From Desulfobulbaceae bacterium BRH_c16a (GTDB lineage: Bacteria > Desulfobacterota > Desulfobulbia > Desulfobulbales > Desulfocapsaceae): a DNA stretch of 64,000 nt. How positions within the stretch are numbered: position 1 is the stretch's first letter; every line of letters starts with the position of its first letter. This document shows positions 19,028-27,301 of this stretch, piece after piece. The stretch spans positions 118,185 through 182,184 of the forward strand of contig LADS01000037.1 of assembly GCA_000961725.1 (NCBI GenBank). The letters run 5' to 3'. The notes beneath the pieces were generated by a model. It searched no databases, was not told where the DNA came from, and saw only the letters and a program-made list of their open reading frames with translations. Made by a program: the position numbers and the translations under genes.

Positions 19028-20659
19028 TCATCCGTGCTGACGGAAAGTTTTCGCTTTATTCCACTGACTTGATTTACTTCGACAATCTAACTGATATTTC
19101 TCGATTTTTTTCAATAATGCGGTATGAGAAAGGCGGAGCTTTCTTGCTGCCTCCCTGATGCTCGACGTCGAATTCAGGGTCAAGAGCAGGATTTCCATCT
19201 CGTAACTGCCCATAAGCTCTTTCAGTGCGATCGTGCCGACCTTGGCTATCTCCGGGTGGTTGTGTCCTGCGGTTTCATGGCTGAGCAGAATGGATTCCAC
19301 TCCAATGTCCTCGGAATCACTCAAGACCGCGGCCCGTTCAATAACATTTTTCAACTCCCTGACGTTTCCCGGCCATGAATGATCGTATAATTTTTTCATT
19401 GCACCGCCACTGATCGTCTGTTCGGCCTTGCCGAGTTTGAGATTGAACTGCCGTAAAAAACTCTGGGCCATAAGCGGTATATCCATCAGGCGTTCTTTCA
19501 AGGGCGGTATCTGGATGGTCAGGACATTGATGCGATAGAAAAGATCTTCCCGAAATCGATTATCCTTGACCATCTCCTTGAGATTTTTGTTTGTTGCGGT
19601 AATCACCCTGGCCTTTACCGGAACCTCTTCAAACCCGCCGATCCGCCGCACATGGTTATCCTGCAATACCCGAAGAATTTTGGCCTGAGTACCCGGCGGC
19701 ATGTCGCCGATTTCATCCAGGAAGATCGTGCCGTCACCGGCTGCTTCGAAGAGTCCGGCCTTCCCCTTCTTCCTGGCGTCGGTAAAGGCCCCATCGACAT
19801 AGCCGAAAAGCTCGCTTTCAATGAGTTGCTCCGGCAATGCCGCACAGTTGATAGGAATGAAAGGTCCCGTTCGCCCACTTTCAAAATGAATAGCCCTGGC
19901 GAACAGCTCCTTGCCGGTCCCGCTCTCGCCGGTGATCGAGACGATAGTCCCGGTCTCGGCGATTTTCCTGGCGAAGGTGATGAGATTGATGATCGCCGGA
20001 TTCTTTCCGATGAAATCGTCAAAGGTTACCGCGAGAGGTGTTGAAACCGCATCGACCATTTCTTTCACTTCCCGCAGATTTTTCATGAGAAGCACGGCAC
20101 CGACAAAGTTACCCTGCGAATCATGGATCGGTTTGGCTGAGCCGTAGAACTCCACCCTGCCCGTCCCGGTCACGACCAGTTTTCGTCTGCTGACCGGTAT
20201 CCGCTTTTCGACGCACTCCAGCAGTATTGAGTCCATGGGACTGATTTCACCGAGATGCCGGCCTATGATGTTTTCATAAACCTGGTCGAGAATTCGGCAG
20301 GCTACGCAATTTATCGTATTGACTATCCCGGCCGAATCGACCGAGATAATCCCTTCGCTCATCCCGTCAAACAGGGTACGGAACCATTTCTGCCGCTTTT
20401 CCTGCGGCAGCCTTTGCAGCTCGTCCTGGCTCACAAGTCCAGGCAGAGTTGAAAAAAGCGAAAACAGCGACTGTTTATCAAAACTATGTTCCGTTTTCTC
20501 GATCTCAATCGAGATAGTCGCCAACCCGTCTTTCGGTTCTACCTCCATGGTGACGATATTGAGGCCTTGGTTGGTCATCAATCTGGTAATATCGAAAACA
20601 ATCCCGATGCGGTCTTTAAAAAGCAGCTGAAGTTTCAGATTTTCTGCCACGTGATTCAC
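19028..20659 (-). CDS. TyrR-like regulator: ACT-PAS-AAA+-HTH
   Basis: 543 residues. An ACT domain (about 8-75) is followed by a PAS domain (about 95-195). The AAA+ sigma-54-interaction domain has Walker A GESGTGKE at 244-251 and Walker B FLDEIGD around 313-319. A C-terminal Fis-type HTH is near 490-530 (SIREAARKLRLSHTALLKKI). The loop that contacts sigma-54, normally GAFTGA, reads GAFTDA at 290-295. E. coli TyrR also departs from GAFTGA and works with sigma-70. ACT domains bind amino acids, and ilvBN lies immediately upstream on the same strand, so control of amino-acid genes is a reasonable guess. Confidence 0.85.
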   Translation of the reverse strand: MNHVAENLKLQLLFKDRIGIVFDITRLMTNQGLNIVTMEVEPKDGLATISIEIEKTEHSFDKQSLFSLFSTLPGLVSQDELQRLPQEKRQKWFRTLFDGMSEGIISVDSAGIVNTINCVACRILDQVYENIIGRHLGEISPMDSILLECVEKRIPVSRRKLVVTGTGRVEFYGSAKPIHDSQGNFVGAVLLMKNLREVKEMVDAVSTPLAVTFDDFIGKNPAIINLITFARKIAETGTIVSITGESGTGKELFARAIHFESGRTGPFIPINCAALPEQLIESELFGYVDGAFTDARKKGKAGLFEAAGDGTIFLDEIGDMPPGTQAKILRVLQDNHVRRIGGFEEVPVKARVITATNKNLKEMVKDNRFREDLFYRINVLTIQIPPLKERLMDIPLMAQSFLRQFNLKLGKAEQTISGGAMKKLYDHSWPGNVRELKNVIERAAVLSDSEDIGVESILLSHETAGHNHPEIAKVGTIALKELMGSYEMEILLLTLNSTSSIREAARKLRLSHTALLKKIEKYQLDCRSKSSQWNKAKTFRQHG

Positions 20660-20841
20660 CTGATGAGTAAGTTACCTGACTGACATCGCATTAAGGGATC
20701 GATCTTCCTGCGAGATTGCTCAAACGCAACAGCAAATTTACTCCTGTCGGTCGGAAAACACGAGGCTAATCTCGACTCTCAGAAAATACTGCAATTGAGA
20801 ACACAAGGCACCTCACTTCCGATTGTTTTCACCTGCCGCTT

Positions 20842-21162
20842 TTATTTGACATAGGCAGAGAGGCTGGCAAACACCTCATGTCCCGCATCGTGTCTGACAA
20901 CACTCTGTACATCCGGAAGCTTCTGCACCTGTTTAATTACTTGCTCCAGCTTCTGTCCCTCATTCACCTGCAGCCACATCCGGCTGCTCTCGCCGGAGGC
21001 GATGGGTACACAGACGATCCCCTCCAGATTGTAGGCCCGGCGGGAAAACAACCCGCAGATATGCGACATCACCCCGGGATGGTTGTTGACTGTCAGCTCG
21101 AGAACCATTGTTGCGGGACCGGCGCCGATCGCCTTTTTCTCAACATTTACATTTTTCTGCAT
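20842..21162 (-). CDS. ilvN: Acetolactate synthase small (regulatory) subunit
   Basis: 106 residues, a single ACT domain (LELTVNNHPGVMSHICGLFSRRAYNLEGIVCVPI). It confers valine feedback inhibition on, and stimulates, the large subunit in branched-chain amino-acid synthesis. The short form matches E. coli IlvN (about 96 residues) and not the longer IlvH. The ATG at 21162 follows GGGAGG and lies inside the end of ilvB (23-bp overlap), implying translational coupling. Confidence 0.93.
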   Translation of the reverse strand: MQKNVNVEKKAIGAGPATMVLELTVNNHPGVMSHICGLFSRRAYNLEGIVCVPIASGESSRMWLQVNEGQKLEQVIKQVQKLPDVQSVVRHDAGHEVFASLSAYVK

Positions 21163-22831
21163 TGTTGCCTCCCAGCATAATACTGTTTGAAGCCCCCGGC
21201 GGAACCATTGGATACACCTCTTCCTCTTTAGCAATGGGGATATTAACAAGACAAGGTCCATTGACGGCAAAGACCTGTTCGAGCAGTTCAGCAAGATTGC
21301 AGCCGGGCACGGCATTGAATGCCGTCATGCCAAAGCCCCTGGCAATAGCTGCAAAATCAATATCGATCCGAAAATCGGAGGCAAAATACTGCTTCCCGTA
21401 GAACAGGTTCTGCTGCTGCCGGACCAAGCCCAGGGAATTATTGTTCATAACAATAATCTTGACGTTTGCCTGCTGCTCGACCGCCGTTGCGAGTTCCTGG
21501 ATATTCATCTGCAGGCTGCCGTCGCCGGAAAACAAAACAACCTGCCGCTCCGGAAAAGCAAGAGCCGCACCGATTGCCGCCGGCAAGCCAAATCCCATGG
21601 TTCCCAATCCTCCGGAAGTAAGCAGCTGACGCGGCCGGTTGAAAGGGTACACCTGGGCCGTCCACATCTGGTGCTTGCCGACATCGGTTGCGACAAAACA
21701 ATCCTCCCCCAGAAGCTCCGCGGTCTTAAGGATCAAACCGTAAGGTTTGTCGGGAATGGTAGCCTCGGGTGAAGTCATTGGATACATTTCCTGCAATACT
21801 TCTATCCGGGCACGCCAGATCTTTCGTGCATTCGACTGGATATGGGGCAACAGCGACCGAAGGGATTCCTTGACATCGCCGACCAATCCGATATGGGCGG
21901 TCTTGAGCTTCGATACCTCGCTCGGGTCGATATCCATGTGAATAATATTTGCCGAGGGACAGAATTCTACGATTTTTCCGGTCGCCCGATCATCAAATCT
22001 GGCCCCGGCGGCAATAAACAGGTCACAATCCTGCAAGGCCATATTGGTCGACCGCGCTGCGTGCATGCCAAGCATGCCAAGAGACAAAGAATGATCTGCC
22101 GGCAAACTCCCCAAACCCATGAGAGTCATGGTGGTCGGCAGGGCGGCCTTTTCGATAATCGCCCTGGCCTCCAAGGCCGCCCCGGCATGGATAATTCCTC
22201 CGCCGAGACAAAGGATCGGCCGTTTCGCCCGGTTAATCAATACTGCCGCCTCCTGCAACATCGTCTGGCTCGCTACCTGGGGTTCCCGGCGTCGTCCCGG
22301 CTCCGGCCATTCGGTGAACGAGATCGTCGCCGTCTGGATATCCTTCGGCACATCGATCAACACCGGCCCGGGTCTGCCGGAGAGAGCCAGTTCAAAGGCA
22401 GTGGGAACGATCTTCAGCAGTTCGCCTACCGACCGAACAAGATAGTTATGTTTGGTTATCGGAATCGACATACCATAGGTATCGACCTCCTGAAAGGCAT
22501 CGGTGCCGATCAGCGAGGAAGGCACCTGACCGGTTATGCAGATAACCGGGATGGAATCGAGAAAAGCATCGGCAATGGCAGTGAGGACATTGGTTGCCCC
22601 CGGGCCGGAAGTAGCAAAACAGACGCCGGCTTCGCCGGTCGCTCGGGCAATCCCCTGGGCTAAAAATCCTGCGCCCTGCTCGTGTCGGCAAAGAACATGG
22701 TTGATTGATGCAGAGCCGGACAACGCGTCGTACAAAGGCAGATTTGCTCCGCCCGGTATCCCGGCAATCATCGTAATGCCCTGGCGTTCGAGCAGCTTGA
22801 TGATGAGTTGCGCCCCATTCATGGTGTACAT
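21140..22831 (-). CDS. ilvB: Acetolactate synthase large (catalytic) subunit
   Basis: 563 residues, a TPP-dependent enzyme that condenses pyruvate to acetolactate (or with 2-oxobutyrate to acetohydroxybutyrate). The N-terminal TPP half carries GIPGGANLPLYDAL with HEQGAGFLAQGIAR, whose Glu is the cofactor-activating residue. The central FAD domain has IHMDIDPSEVSK. The C-terminal TPP half has GDGSLQMNIQELATAVEQ (Mg-TPP binding motif) followed by IVMNNNSLGLVRQQQ. AGGAGG precedes the ATG. It sits behind a leader peptide and attenuator and overlaps ilvN. Confidence 0.96.
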   Translation of the reverse strand: MYTMNGAQLIIKLLERQGITMIAGIPGGANLPLYDALSGSASINHVLCRHEQGAGFLAQGIARATGEAGVCFATSGPGATNVLTAIADAFLDSIPVICITGQVPSSLIGTDAFQEVDTYGMSIPITKHNYLVRSVGELLKIVPTAFELALSGRPGPVLIDVPKDIQTATISFTEWPEPGRRREPQVASQTMLQEAAVLINRAKRPILCLGGGIIHAGAALEARAIIEKAALPTTMTLMGLGSLPADHSLSLGMLGMHAARSTNMALQDCDLFIAAGARFDDRATGKIVEFCPSANIIHMDIDPSEVSKLKTAHIGLVGDVKESLRSLLPHIQSNARKIWRARIEVLQEMYPMTSPEATIPDKPYGLILKTAELLGEDCFVATDVGKHQMWTAQVYPFNRPRQLLTSGGLGTMGFGLPAAIGAALAFPERQVVLFSGDGSLQMNIQELATAVEQQANVKIIVMNNNSLGLVRQQQNLFYGKQYFASDFRIDIDFAAIARGFGMTAFNAVPGCNLAELLEQVFAVNGPCLVNIPIAKEEEVYPMVPPGASNSIMLGGNNAEKCKC

Positions 22832-22884
22832 AGGTTCCTCCTGTCGATAGTGGTGGTTAAATTGTCGGCGACAGGAGCGGGGGC

Positions 22885-22920
22885 ATAAAAAAACCCCCGC
22901 CGGCGAAGCGCCGACAGGGG
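22885..22920 (-). terminator. Attenuator terminator of the ilvBN leader
   Basis: On the minus strand CCCCTGTCGGCGC and its GC-rich partner GCCGGCGGGGG form a stem around a TTC loop, followed by TTTTTTT. It lies 32 bp after the leader-peptide stop and about 50 bp before ilvB. An alternative pairing between the end of the leader (GAAGGCG and GAGGGG near 22948-22970) and the 5' arm of this stem is possible, as needed for antitermination. Confidence 0.88.
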
Positions 22921-22952
22921 TTAATATTTATTATTTTATATTCTTTATCCCC

Positions 22953-23054
22953 TCATGGCACTCCGCCTTCGACCTTTCGGACCACGACCACCACACTCAA
23001 TACGAGTGCCACGCTTAGAATAAGGCTGCCGATGATCGCTGAAAGTGAATGCAT
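22953..23054 (-). CDS. ilvL: ilvBN leader peptide (transcription attenuation)
   Basis: A 33-codon frame encodes a peptide with the run LILSVALVLSVVVVVRKV: nine valines, five leucines and three isoleucines in the whole peptide, with five consecutive valine codons. It is followed by a strong intrinsic terminator ahead of ilvB. This is the arrangement of E. coli ivbL/ilvL: ribosome stalling at Val/Leu/Ile codons during starvation favours the antiterminator. The ribosome site is weak. Too short for usual gene finders but strongly supported by composition and position. Confidence 0.9.
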   Translation of the reverse strand: MHSLSAIIGSLILSVALVLSVVVVVRKVEGGVP

Positions 23055-23096
23055 TGTTGCTATGAACAGGTTGAATTTTTATGAGCTATTTTCTCA

Positions 23097-23125
23097 TGGT
23101 TAGCAAAATCATCTGGTTGTGTCAA
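23097..23125 (-). promoter_or_regulatory. Putative sigma-70 promoter of the ilv leader transcript
   Basis: On the minus strand TTGACA (23125-23120) is separated by 17 bp from TAACCA (23102-23097). The -35 box is perfect and the -10 is weak. Transcription would start about 35-40 nt before the leader ATG at 23054, a sensible spacing for an attenuated operon. Confidence 0.55.
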
Positions 23126-23365
23126 GAAGAACAATCCACAGCTGTCTTTTGGGCTACCCCCAACAGTAAATAAAAATAAACCAGGCGATGCACCCCATAG
23201 CCCTGCTGCTCAGTCAAGTCTTTCGTTAATGATTTAATTCCAATGCCGATCTTCAAACGGGAAGAAGGGGCAAGTAGGAATACCACTGTACACTTGGCGC
23301 GGTCGCCCGATTCTGCTAACCTCGTCCAGATTCATCTCCTGCCAATGGGATGCCAGCCTGGCAGT

Positions 23366-23506
23366 CTACCGAGCGCAAACAAGACCGCCGACCCGCTCTT
23401 CCAGTTCGAGGGCAATGTCCAGCAGCGGGTCTGATATCTTCAGGGTGAGGAGTACTTCGTGACAGGTTTTCTTGATGATCGTCCGGGCCCAAACAGTACA
23501 CGGCAT
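23366..23506 (-). CDS. Small hypothetical protein, doubtful
   Basis: A 46-residue frame starts 12 bp after the stop of the membrane-protein gene upstream and has a coding-like composition (TIIKKTCHEVLLTLK, then DIALELEERVG). No ribosome site stands out and I recognise no family. It may be a real small gene or the remnant of a longer one. The rest of 23126-23518 holds nothing else that I can support. Confidence 0.25.
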   Translation of the reverse strand: MPCTVWARTIIKKTCHEVLLTLKISDPLLDIALELEERVGGLVCAR

Positions 23507-23518
23507 CAAATTGAAGCG

Positions 23519-24832
23519 CTATTTTGCTTCCAGTTGCACGGGGGGTACCCCTATTTGAACAATAGGACGGAAATTGGTGTTACCCAGTTGAAGTAGTATG
23601 CCTTTATTTTCAACAAGATCGAGCTTTTCGGTGTCGTAGACCAGCTGCAGAAATTCCGGCAATTGCGGCATGATGGGAGCAGAACGCTTGGCGGGGTGCA
23701 GGCTGTTGTCCCGATATATAAACAGCAGAACAAGCACGGCGACGACCAAGCCGCCATGGTAGAATCCCTTCCGGATCGACAACAATCTGTCAGCGGTAAA
23801 AAGCAGAAAAATAAGCCAGAAAAACTGGGCAATGACCAGGTAACAAGGAAGAATGCGCAGGGAGATCATATATTTTTTGCTTAAAAAAAGTGCGGCAAGA
23901 CTGCTGTTTATGAGAACCAAGAGGATGCATGCGATTTTCAGGTAGAAGGGATCTCGCCGAAAGATCACAACAATACCGACCAGAAACAGGATGGAAAGGA
24001 TGAGCTTCCTGGGGCCGAAAGGGCCTCTCATTTCCATGAAAAAGACCTTGGCCACCAGCGTTTCAATCCATACTTGATGTATCTCCGGTTTCCACAGGTT
24101 GCGCAGCAGAATCATATTTTCGGAGACCGAAAGCGTATAGAGGATAACGATGATCGTGAGGGCAGCCAGGAGTCTGGTCTTGCCCTTGAAGAAAAGAATG
24201 AAGCAGAGGGAAAAAGGGACAATCAACACTGAATATGGTCCCGACCAGATCAGCAGCGACAACATTGCAAAGAGCATAATATTTGCTCGTCTGGTTTTGA
24301 GCGGCTCCCAGAAAAGCAAACAGATCAGGAGGATAACAAGCACGTAGATCTGGTAGGTCAATGTTATGTAATAAAAAAGGTGATTCAGGCCGGAAAGGCC
24401 AAGGAGAAAAGGAGCGATGAAAAGAAGATAGCGGTTTTTCAGAAGTCCCGTGCAGGGTACAACCATGACGGTTATGACAGCAAAAACCGTTGCCAGAGCG
24501 AGATACATGGTCGGTTGCAGTCTGACATCTATTTTCGCAATAAAAAAAGCAAGAAGATTATTGAGAATATTATGATATCCGTTGGGTGCATGGAGGATTG
24601 CTGAGAATTCCCTGGTATTCCCGTAAAAATAGTTGAAATAGTGGCTGTTGTCCTCGACGTACAGACCTGGAAGAGCATAATTTGGCCAAGAGCGCCACAC
24701 TATGACTCCTAAACAACAGACAAAACTGGCAAAAATGAGCCATCGGTTTTCTCGCCATAAACTCTGTCTGTGAAGCGTATACACCTCGCGTCCTTGAAAA
24801 AAATCTCCCCACCGGGGTAAAGAACTTTTCAT
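23519..24832 (-). CDS. Polytopic membrane protein, GT-C-like candidate (paralog 1)
   Basis: 437 residues with about 11 hydrophobic helices and a soluble C-terminal tail of about 50 residues. It is clearly paralogous to the protein at 35617-36957; shared stretches include PGLYxED near residue 55, NGYxNxxNNL near 85, NRYLLFIxPxLLGLSGLNHL and LIWSGPYSVLxVP. An acidic pair in the first external loop is typical of GT-C glycosyltransferases (which use lipid-linked sugars), but the family is not recognised with certainty. Surrounding glycosyltransferases support a surface-glycan role. Confidence 0.6.
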   Translation of the reverse strand: MKSSLPRWGDFFQGREVYTLHRQSLWRENRWLIFASFVCCLGVIVWRSWPNYALPGLYVEDNSHYFNYFYGNTREFSAILHAPNGYHNILNNLLAFFIAKIDVRLQPTMYLALATVFAVITVMVVPCTGLLKNRYLLFIAPFLLGLSGLNHLFYYITLTYQIYVLVILLICLLFWEPLKTRRANIMLFAMLSLLIWSGPYSVLIVPFSLCFILFFKGKTRLLAALTIIVILYTLSVSENMILLRNLWKPEIHQVWIETLVAKVFFMEMRGPFGPRKLILSILFLVGIVVIFRRDPFYLKIACILLVLINSSLAALFLSKKYMISLRILPCYLVIAQFFWLIFLLFTADRLLSIRKGFYHGGLVVAVLVLLFIYRDNSLHPAKRSAPIMPQLPEFLQLVYDTEKLDLVENKGILLQLGNTNFRPIVQIGVPPVQLEAK

Positions 24833-24849
24833 GATGGCATTCGGCTTTT

Positions 24850-24912
24850 AGAACCTTAGAAATTCTTTCTTGTTTTTTGAAAAGAATTTGGTGCCCCCTT
24901 GAGGGGCTTAGA
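24850..24912 (-). repeat. Two-hairpin repeat, partial copy C, plus nearby palindrome
   Basis: The segment ACCTTAGAAATTC...TTTCTTGTTTT matches the complement of the second hairpin of the nuoH-nuoI copy. It keeps an inner stem AAATTCTTT / AAAGAATTT in which both arms differ in a matched way from AAATTCATT / AATGAATTT of that copy. CCCCCTTGAGGGG follows, but the outer stem is lost. A second palindrome, CTGTTAGAAA / TTTCTAACAG, lies at 24940-24965. These occupy the 331-bp gap between divergent genes (24833-25163), which otherwise contains only a weak promoter-like TTGAGA-17-TAAGTT near 25059. Confidence 0.6.
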
Positions 24913-25163
24913 ATTTCAAAATTGTAAAGGTGTGTCTTTCTGTTAGAAAAATCTCTTTCTAACAGTTTCTCTGCAGTCATACAATATTTTTTAATTTCAG
25001 ACAGCTGTCATTGAACCTCAATCCCCAGCACTACGGTACCGGGCGTAAATAATTCACTTGAGACAACAGGGAAAAAAGGCTAAGTTATCGCTCGTATTGA
25101 AAATACACATGGAATATCCAATCTTTTCAAGATTATTTTTCCATCAACATTTCATAATCACCG

Positions 25164-25865
25164 ATGCCGTCACATCAATTAAAAGATAGAATTGATATTA
25201 TCGTCCCCGTTTTTAACGAAGAAGAAATACTGCCCGAATTTCATCGACGACTCTGCGCTCTCGGGCTTCCCCTCAATATTGTCTACATAGATAACTGCTC
25301 CAGTGACAACTCGGTTGCCATAATTTCTTCCTTTACCGACGTGACATTAATTCGTCATGATCGCAATGAAGGATATGGAGCTTCCTTGCTGGATGGCATC
25401 GCCGGATCGAGCAATGACAAGATCATCATTATCGACGCCGATTGCGAATACCCGCCGGAAGCGATACCGGAATTGGTTGAACGTCTCGACTCGGCAGACG
25501 TCGTGTACACCAGTCGATTTGTTGACGGTAAAAACACTTTCATGCCCTACACCAAACGACTCGGCAATCAAATAATTTCTCGTCTTTTCAATATCCTCTA
25601 CCACCAGCAGGTTACTGATCTCTATACAGGCTGCAAAGGCCTGCGGAGAAATGTGATCAAAGGTGTAGATCTCAAATGTAAAGGATTTGAACATGTCCTG
25701 GAACTTGGGGTTAAGCTCGCGGTAAAGAATATTCAGATAGAGGAAATCGGAGTGGACTTCACCCCCCGCCATACAGGGGTTGCGAAAATGCAGCACCTGA
25801 CGGAAACAGCAAAGTATTTCTATCTTATCTTTTTTTATTACTTCACGTTAAAATCACATGCCTAA
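25164..25865 (+). CDS. Family 2 glycosyltransferase (DPM1-like)
   Basis: 233 residues with a GT-A fold: DIIVPVFNEEEILPEFHRRL at the N-terminus, NCSSDNS, and the metal-binding acidic motif IIIDADCEYPPEAIPEL near residue 92. YTGCKGLRRNVI is in the acceptor region. Resembles polyprenyl-phosphate sugar transferases such as dolichol-phosphate mannose synthase, so it may make a lipid-linked sugar donor for GT-C enzymes nearby. Its end overlaps the next gene by 8 bp. Confidence 0.85.
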   Translation: MPSHQLKDRIDIIVPVFNEEEILPEFHRRLCALGLPLNIVYIDNCSSDNSVAIISSFTDVTLIRHDRNEGYGASLLDGIAGSSNDKIIIIDADCEYPPEAIPELVERLDSADVVYTSRFVDGKNTFMPYTKRLGNQIISRLFNILYHQQVTDLYTGCKGLRRNVIKGVDLKCKGFEHVLELGVKLAVKNIQIEEIGVDFTPRHTGVAKMQHLTETAKYFYLIFFYYFTLKSHA

Positions 25866-27300
25866 GTATATCGGAATCATTCCAGCAGCAGGAAAAGGGA
25901 TGAGGGCACGGCCATACACCGAAGAAGTGCCGAAAGGTATGCTGCATATCAATGGCCGGCCGAACCTCGAGCGCATTGTCTGCCAGATGCGTGATGAGCT
26001 TGATATAACTGAAATAAAAATTGTTGTCGGCTATCTCTCTTCGGTAATTAAGAATTACTTCAAAGACGGCTCCCGTTTTGGCGTCCGGATAACCTATATT
26101 GAAAACAATGAGCTGGATAAGGGACTGGCATGGTCGATTCTTCTAGCCGGCAGAGACGTTCAGACTCCCTGCTGCGTCATGCTCAGCGACGAGTGCTATA
26201 TCGGTTCCAATCATAGGGATTTGCTGAGTTTCCCCAATGAAGAAGGCATTGCCGCCTGTACCATTATGAAAGCTGAGGATAGTCGGTTGATTAAACGCAA
26301 CTATTCGGTACGAAGAAACGGCAATCGTGCAATACGACTTTTAGAGAAACCAAAGGTTCTGGAAAACAACCTGCTCGGCCTGGGAACCTTTATCCTGAAT
26401 CCCGCCTTTTTCTCCGAACTCTCGAAAGCCTTTGCACTTTCACCCTCTTACGTTGAATTCGTCACATTTATAGATAAACTTTGTGATGAAAAGCCCGGGG
26501 TGCTGTGTTTTGAAATGCAGGGTACCTATGTCAATATCAATGACCGGGACAGTCTCAACCTCGCCCGTTATTACGAAAGAAGCACGAGCTTTAATGAGAC
26601 GAGTATCGGTTTACTGTTGTATTCTGAAGGGGTTGAAGAGAACATCGCTTTTACCATCCAGCGCTACCGGAGGAATACGGCTGTGTCATCAATCAGCGTT
26701 GTTCTTCCCCATGACAATGTGATTGAAGAGAAAATACGGTCCTGCGGAGTAAATGCCATTGTCTGTTCAAAAAATGTCACTCTCTACGGGGAAAAACTAA
26801 AATATGCCCTCGACCGTCTTGAAGAGGATATAATCATCCTGGCCGAAGCCGAATATGCCTACCCGGAGCACGACATCAATAAGCTTCTGGAATATATAAA
26901 AGAAGCCGACATGGTGACCGGCACCAGAACCACCCGGCAACTGATAGAGCAGGGTTCGACCATGCGCGGTCTGGTGCGGCTGGCCAATATCGCCTTAGCC
27001 AAGCTCATCGAGTTGCTCTGGTGGCGCAGAGAGGTACGAGTCTCCGATGTCGGCTGTACCTTCCGGGCGATGTGGCGCAGTTGCTATATGGACATTCGGC
27101 ACCGGCTGGTCGCACGCGGACCTGAACTTCTCGCCGAGATGGTTGTGGAAATTATGCGTGATCGCAAAAGACTGATTGAGATTCCGGTAAATTACTATAA
27201 TTGCAGTGAAGCAATGAACAGGAAATACCGGAATCGCAAAACGTTTTTTAGAATTCTGACAATGCTCGCAAAGAAACGCTGGTCCGATAAGTACAATTAA
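25858..27300 (+). CDS. Nucleotidyltransferase fused to a glycosyltransferase-like domain
   Basis: 480 residues. The N-terminal part (about 1-235) is a sugar-phosphate nucleotidyltransferase: IIPAAGKGMRARPYTEEVPKGML is the nucleotide-binding signature and a VMLSDECY segment is the metal site region. The C-terminal part (about 245-480) resembles a GT2-type domain: IIILAEAEYAYPEHDINKLLEYI, then DMVTGTRTTRQ and VSDVGCTFRAMWRSCY. The combination suggests one polypeptide that activates a sugar and transfers it, or binds the product of the preceding gene. Translationally coupled to the upstream glycosyltransferase. Its stop is one base away from the convergent stop of the repeat protein. Confidence 0.75.
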   Translation: MPKYIGIIPAAGKGMRARPYTEEVPKGMLHINGRPNLERIVCQMRDELDITEIKIVVGYLSSVIKNYFKDGSRFGVRITYIENNELDKGLAWSILLAGRDVQTPCCVMLSDECYIGSNHRDLLSFPNEEGIAACTIMKAEDSRLIKRNYSVRRNGNRAIRLLEKPKVLENNLLGLGTFILNPAFFSELSKAFALSPSYVEFVTFIDKLCDEKPGVLCFEMQGTYVNINDRDSLNLARYYERSTSFNETSIGLLLYSEGVEENIAFTIQRYRRNTAVSSISVVLPHDNVIEEKIRSCGVNAIVCSKNVTLYGEKLKYALDRLEEDIIILAEAEYAYPEHDINKLLEYIKEADMVTGTRTTRQLIEQGSTMRGLVRLANIALAKLIELLWWRREVRVSDVGCTFRAMWRSCYMDIRHRLVARGPELLAEMVVEIMRDRKRLIEIPVNYYNCSEAMNRKYRNRKTFFRILTMLAKKRWSDKYN

Positions 27301-27301
27301 A

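Noticed and set aside
23243-23434. A possible 63-residue plus-strand gene
   Set aside because: No ribosome site or conserved pattern; overlaps another equally doubtful minus-strand frame.
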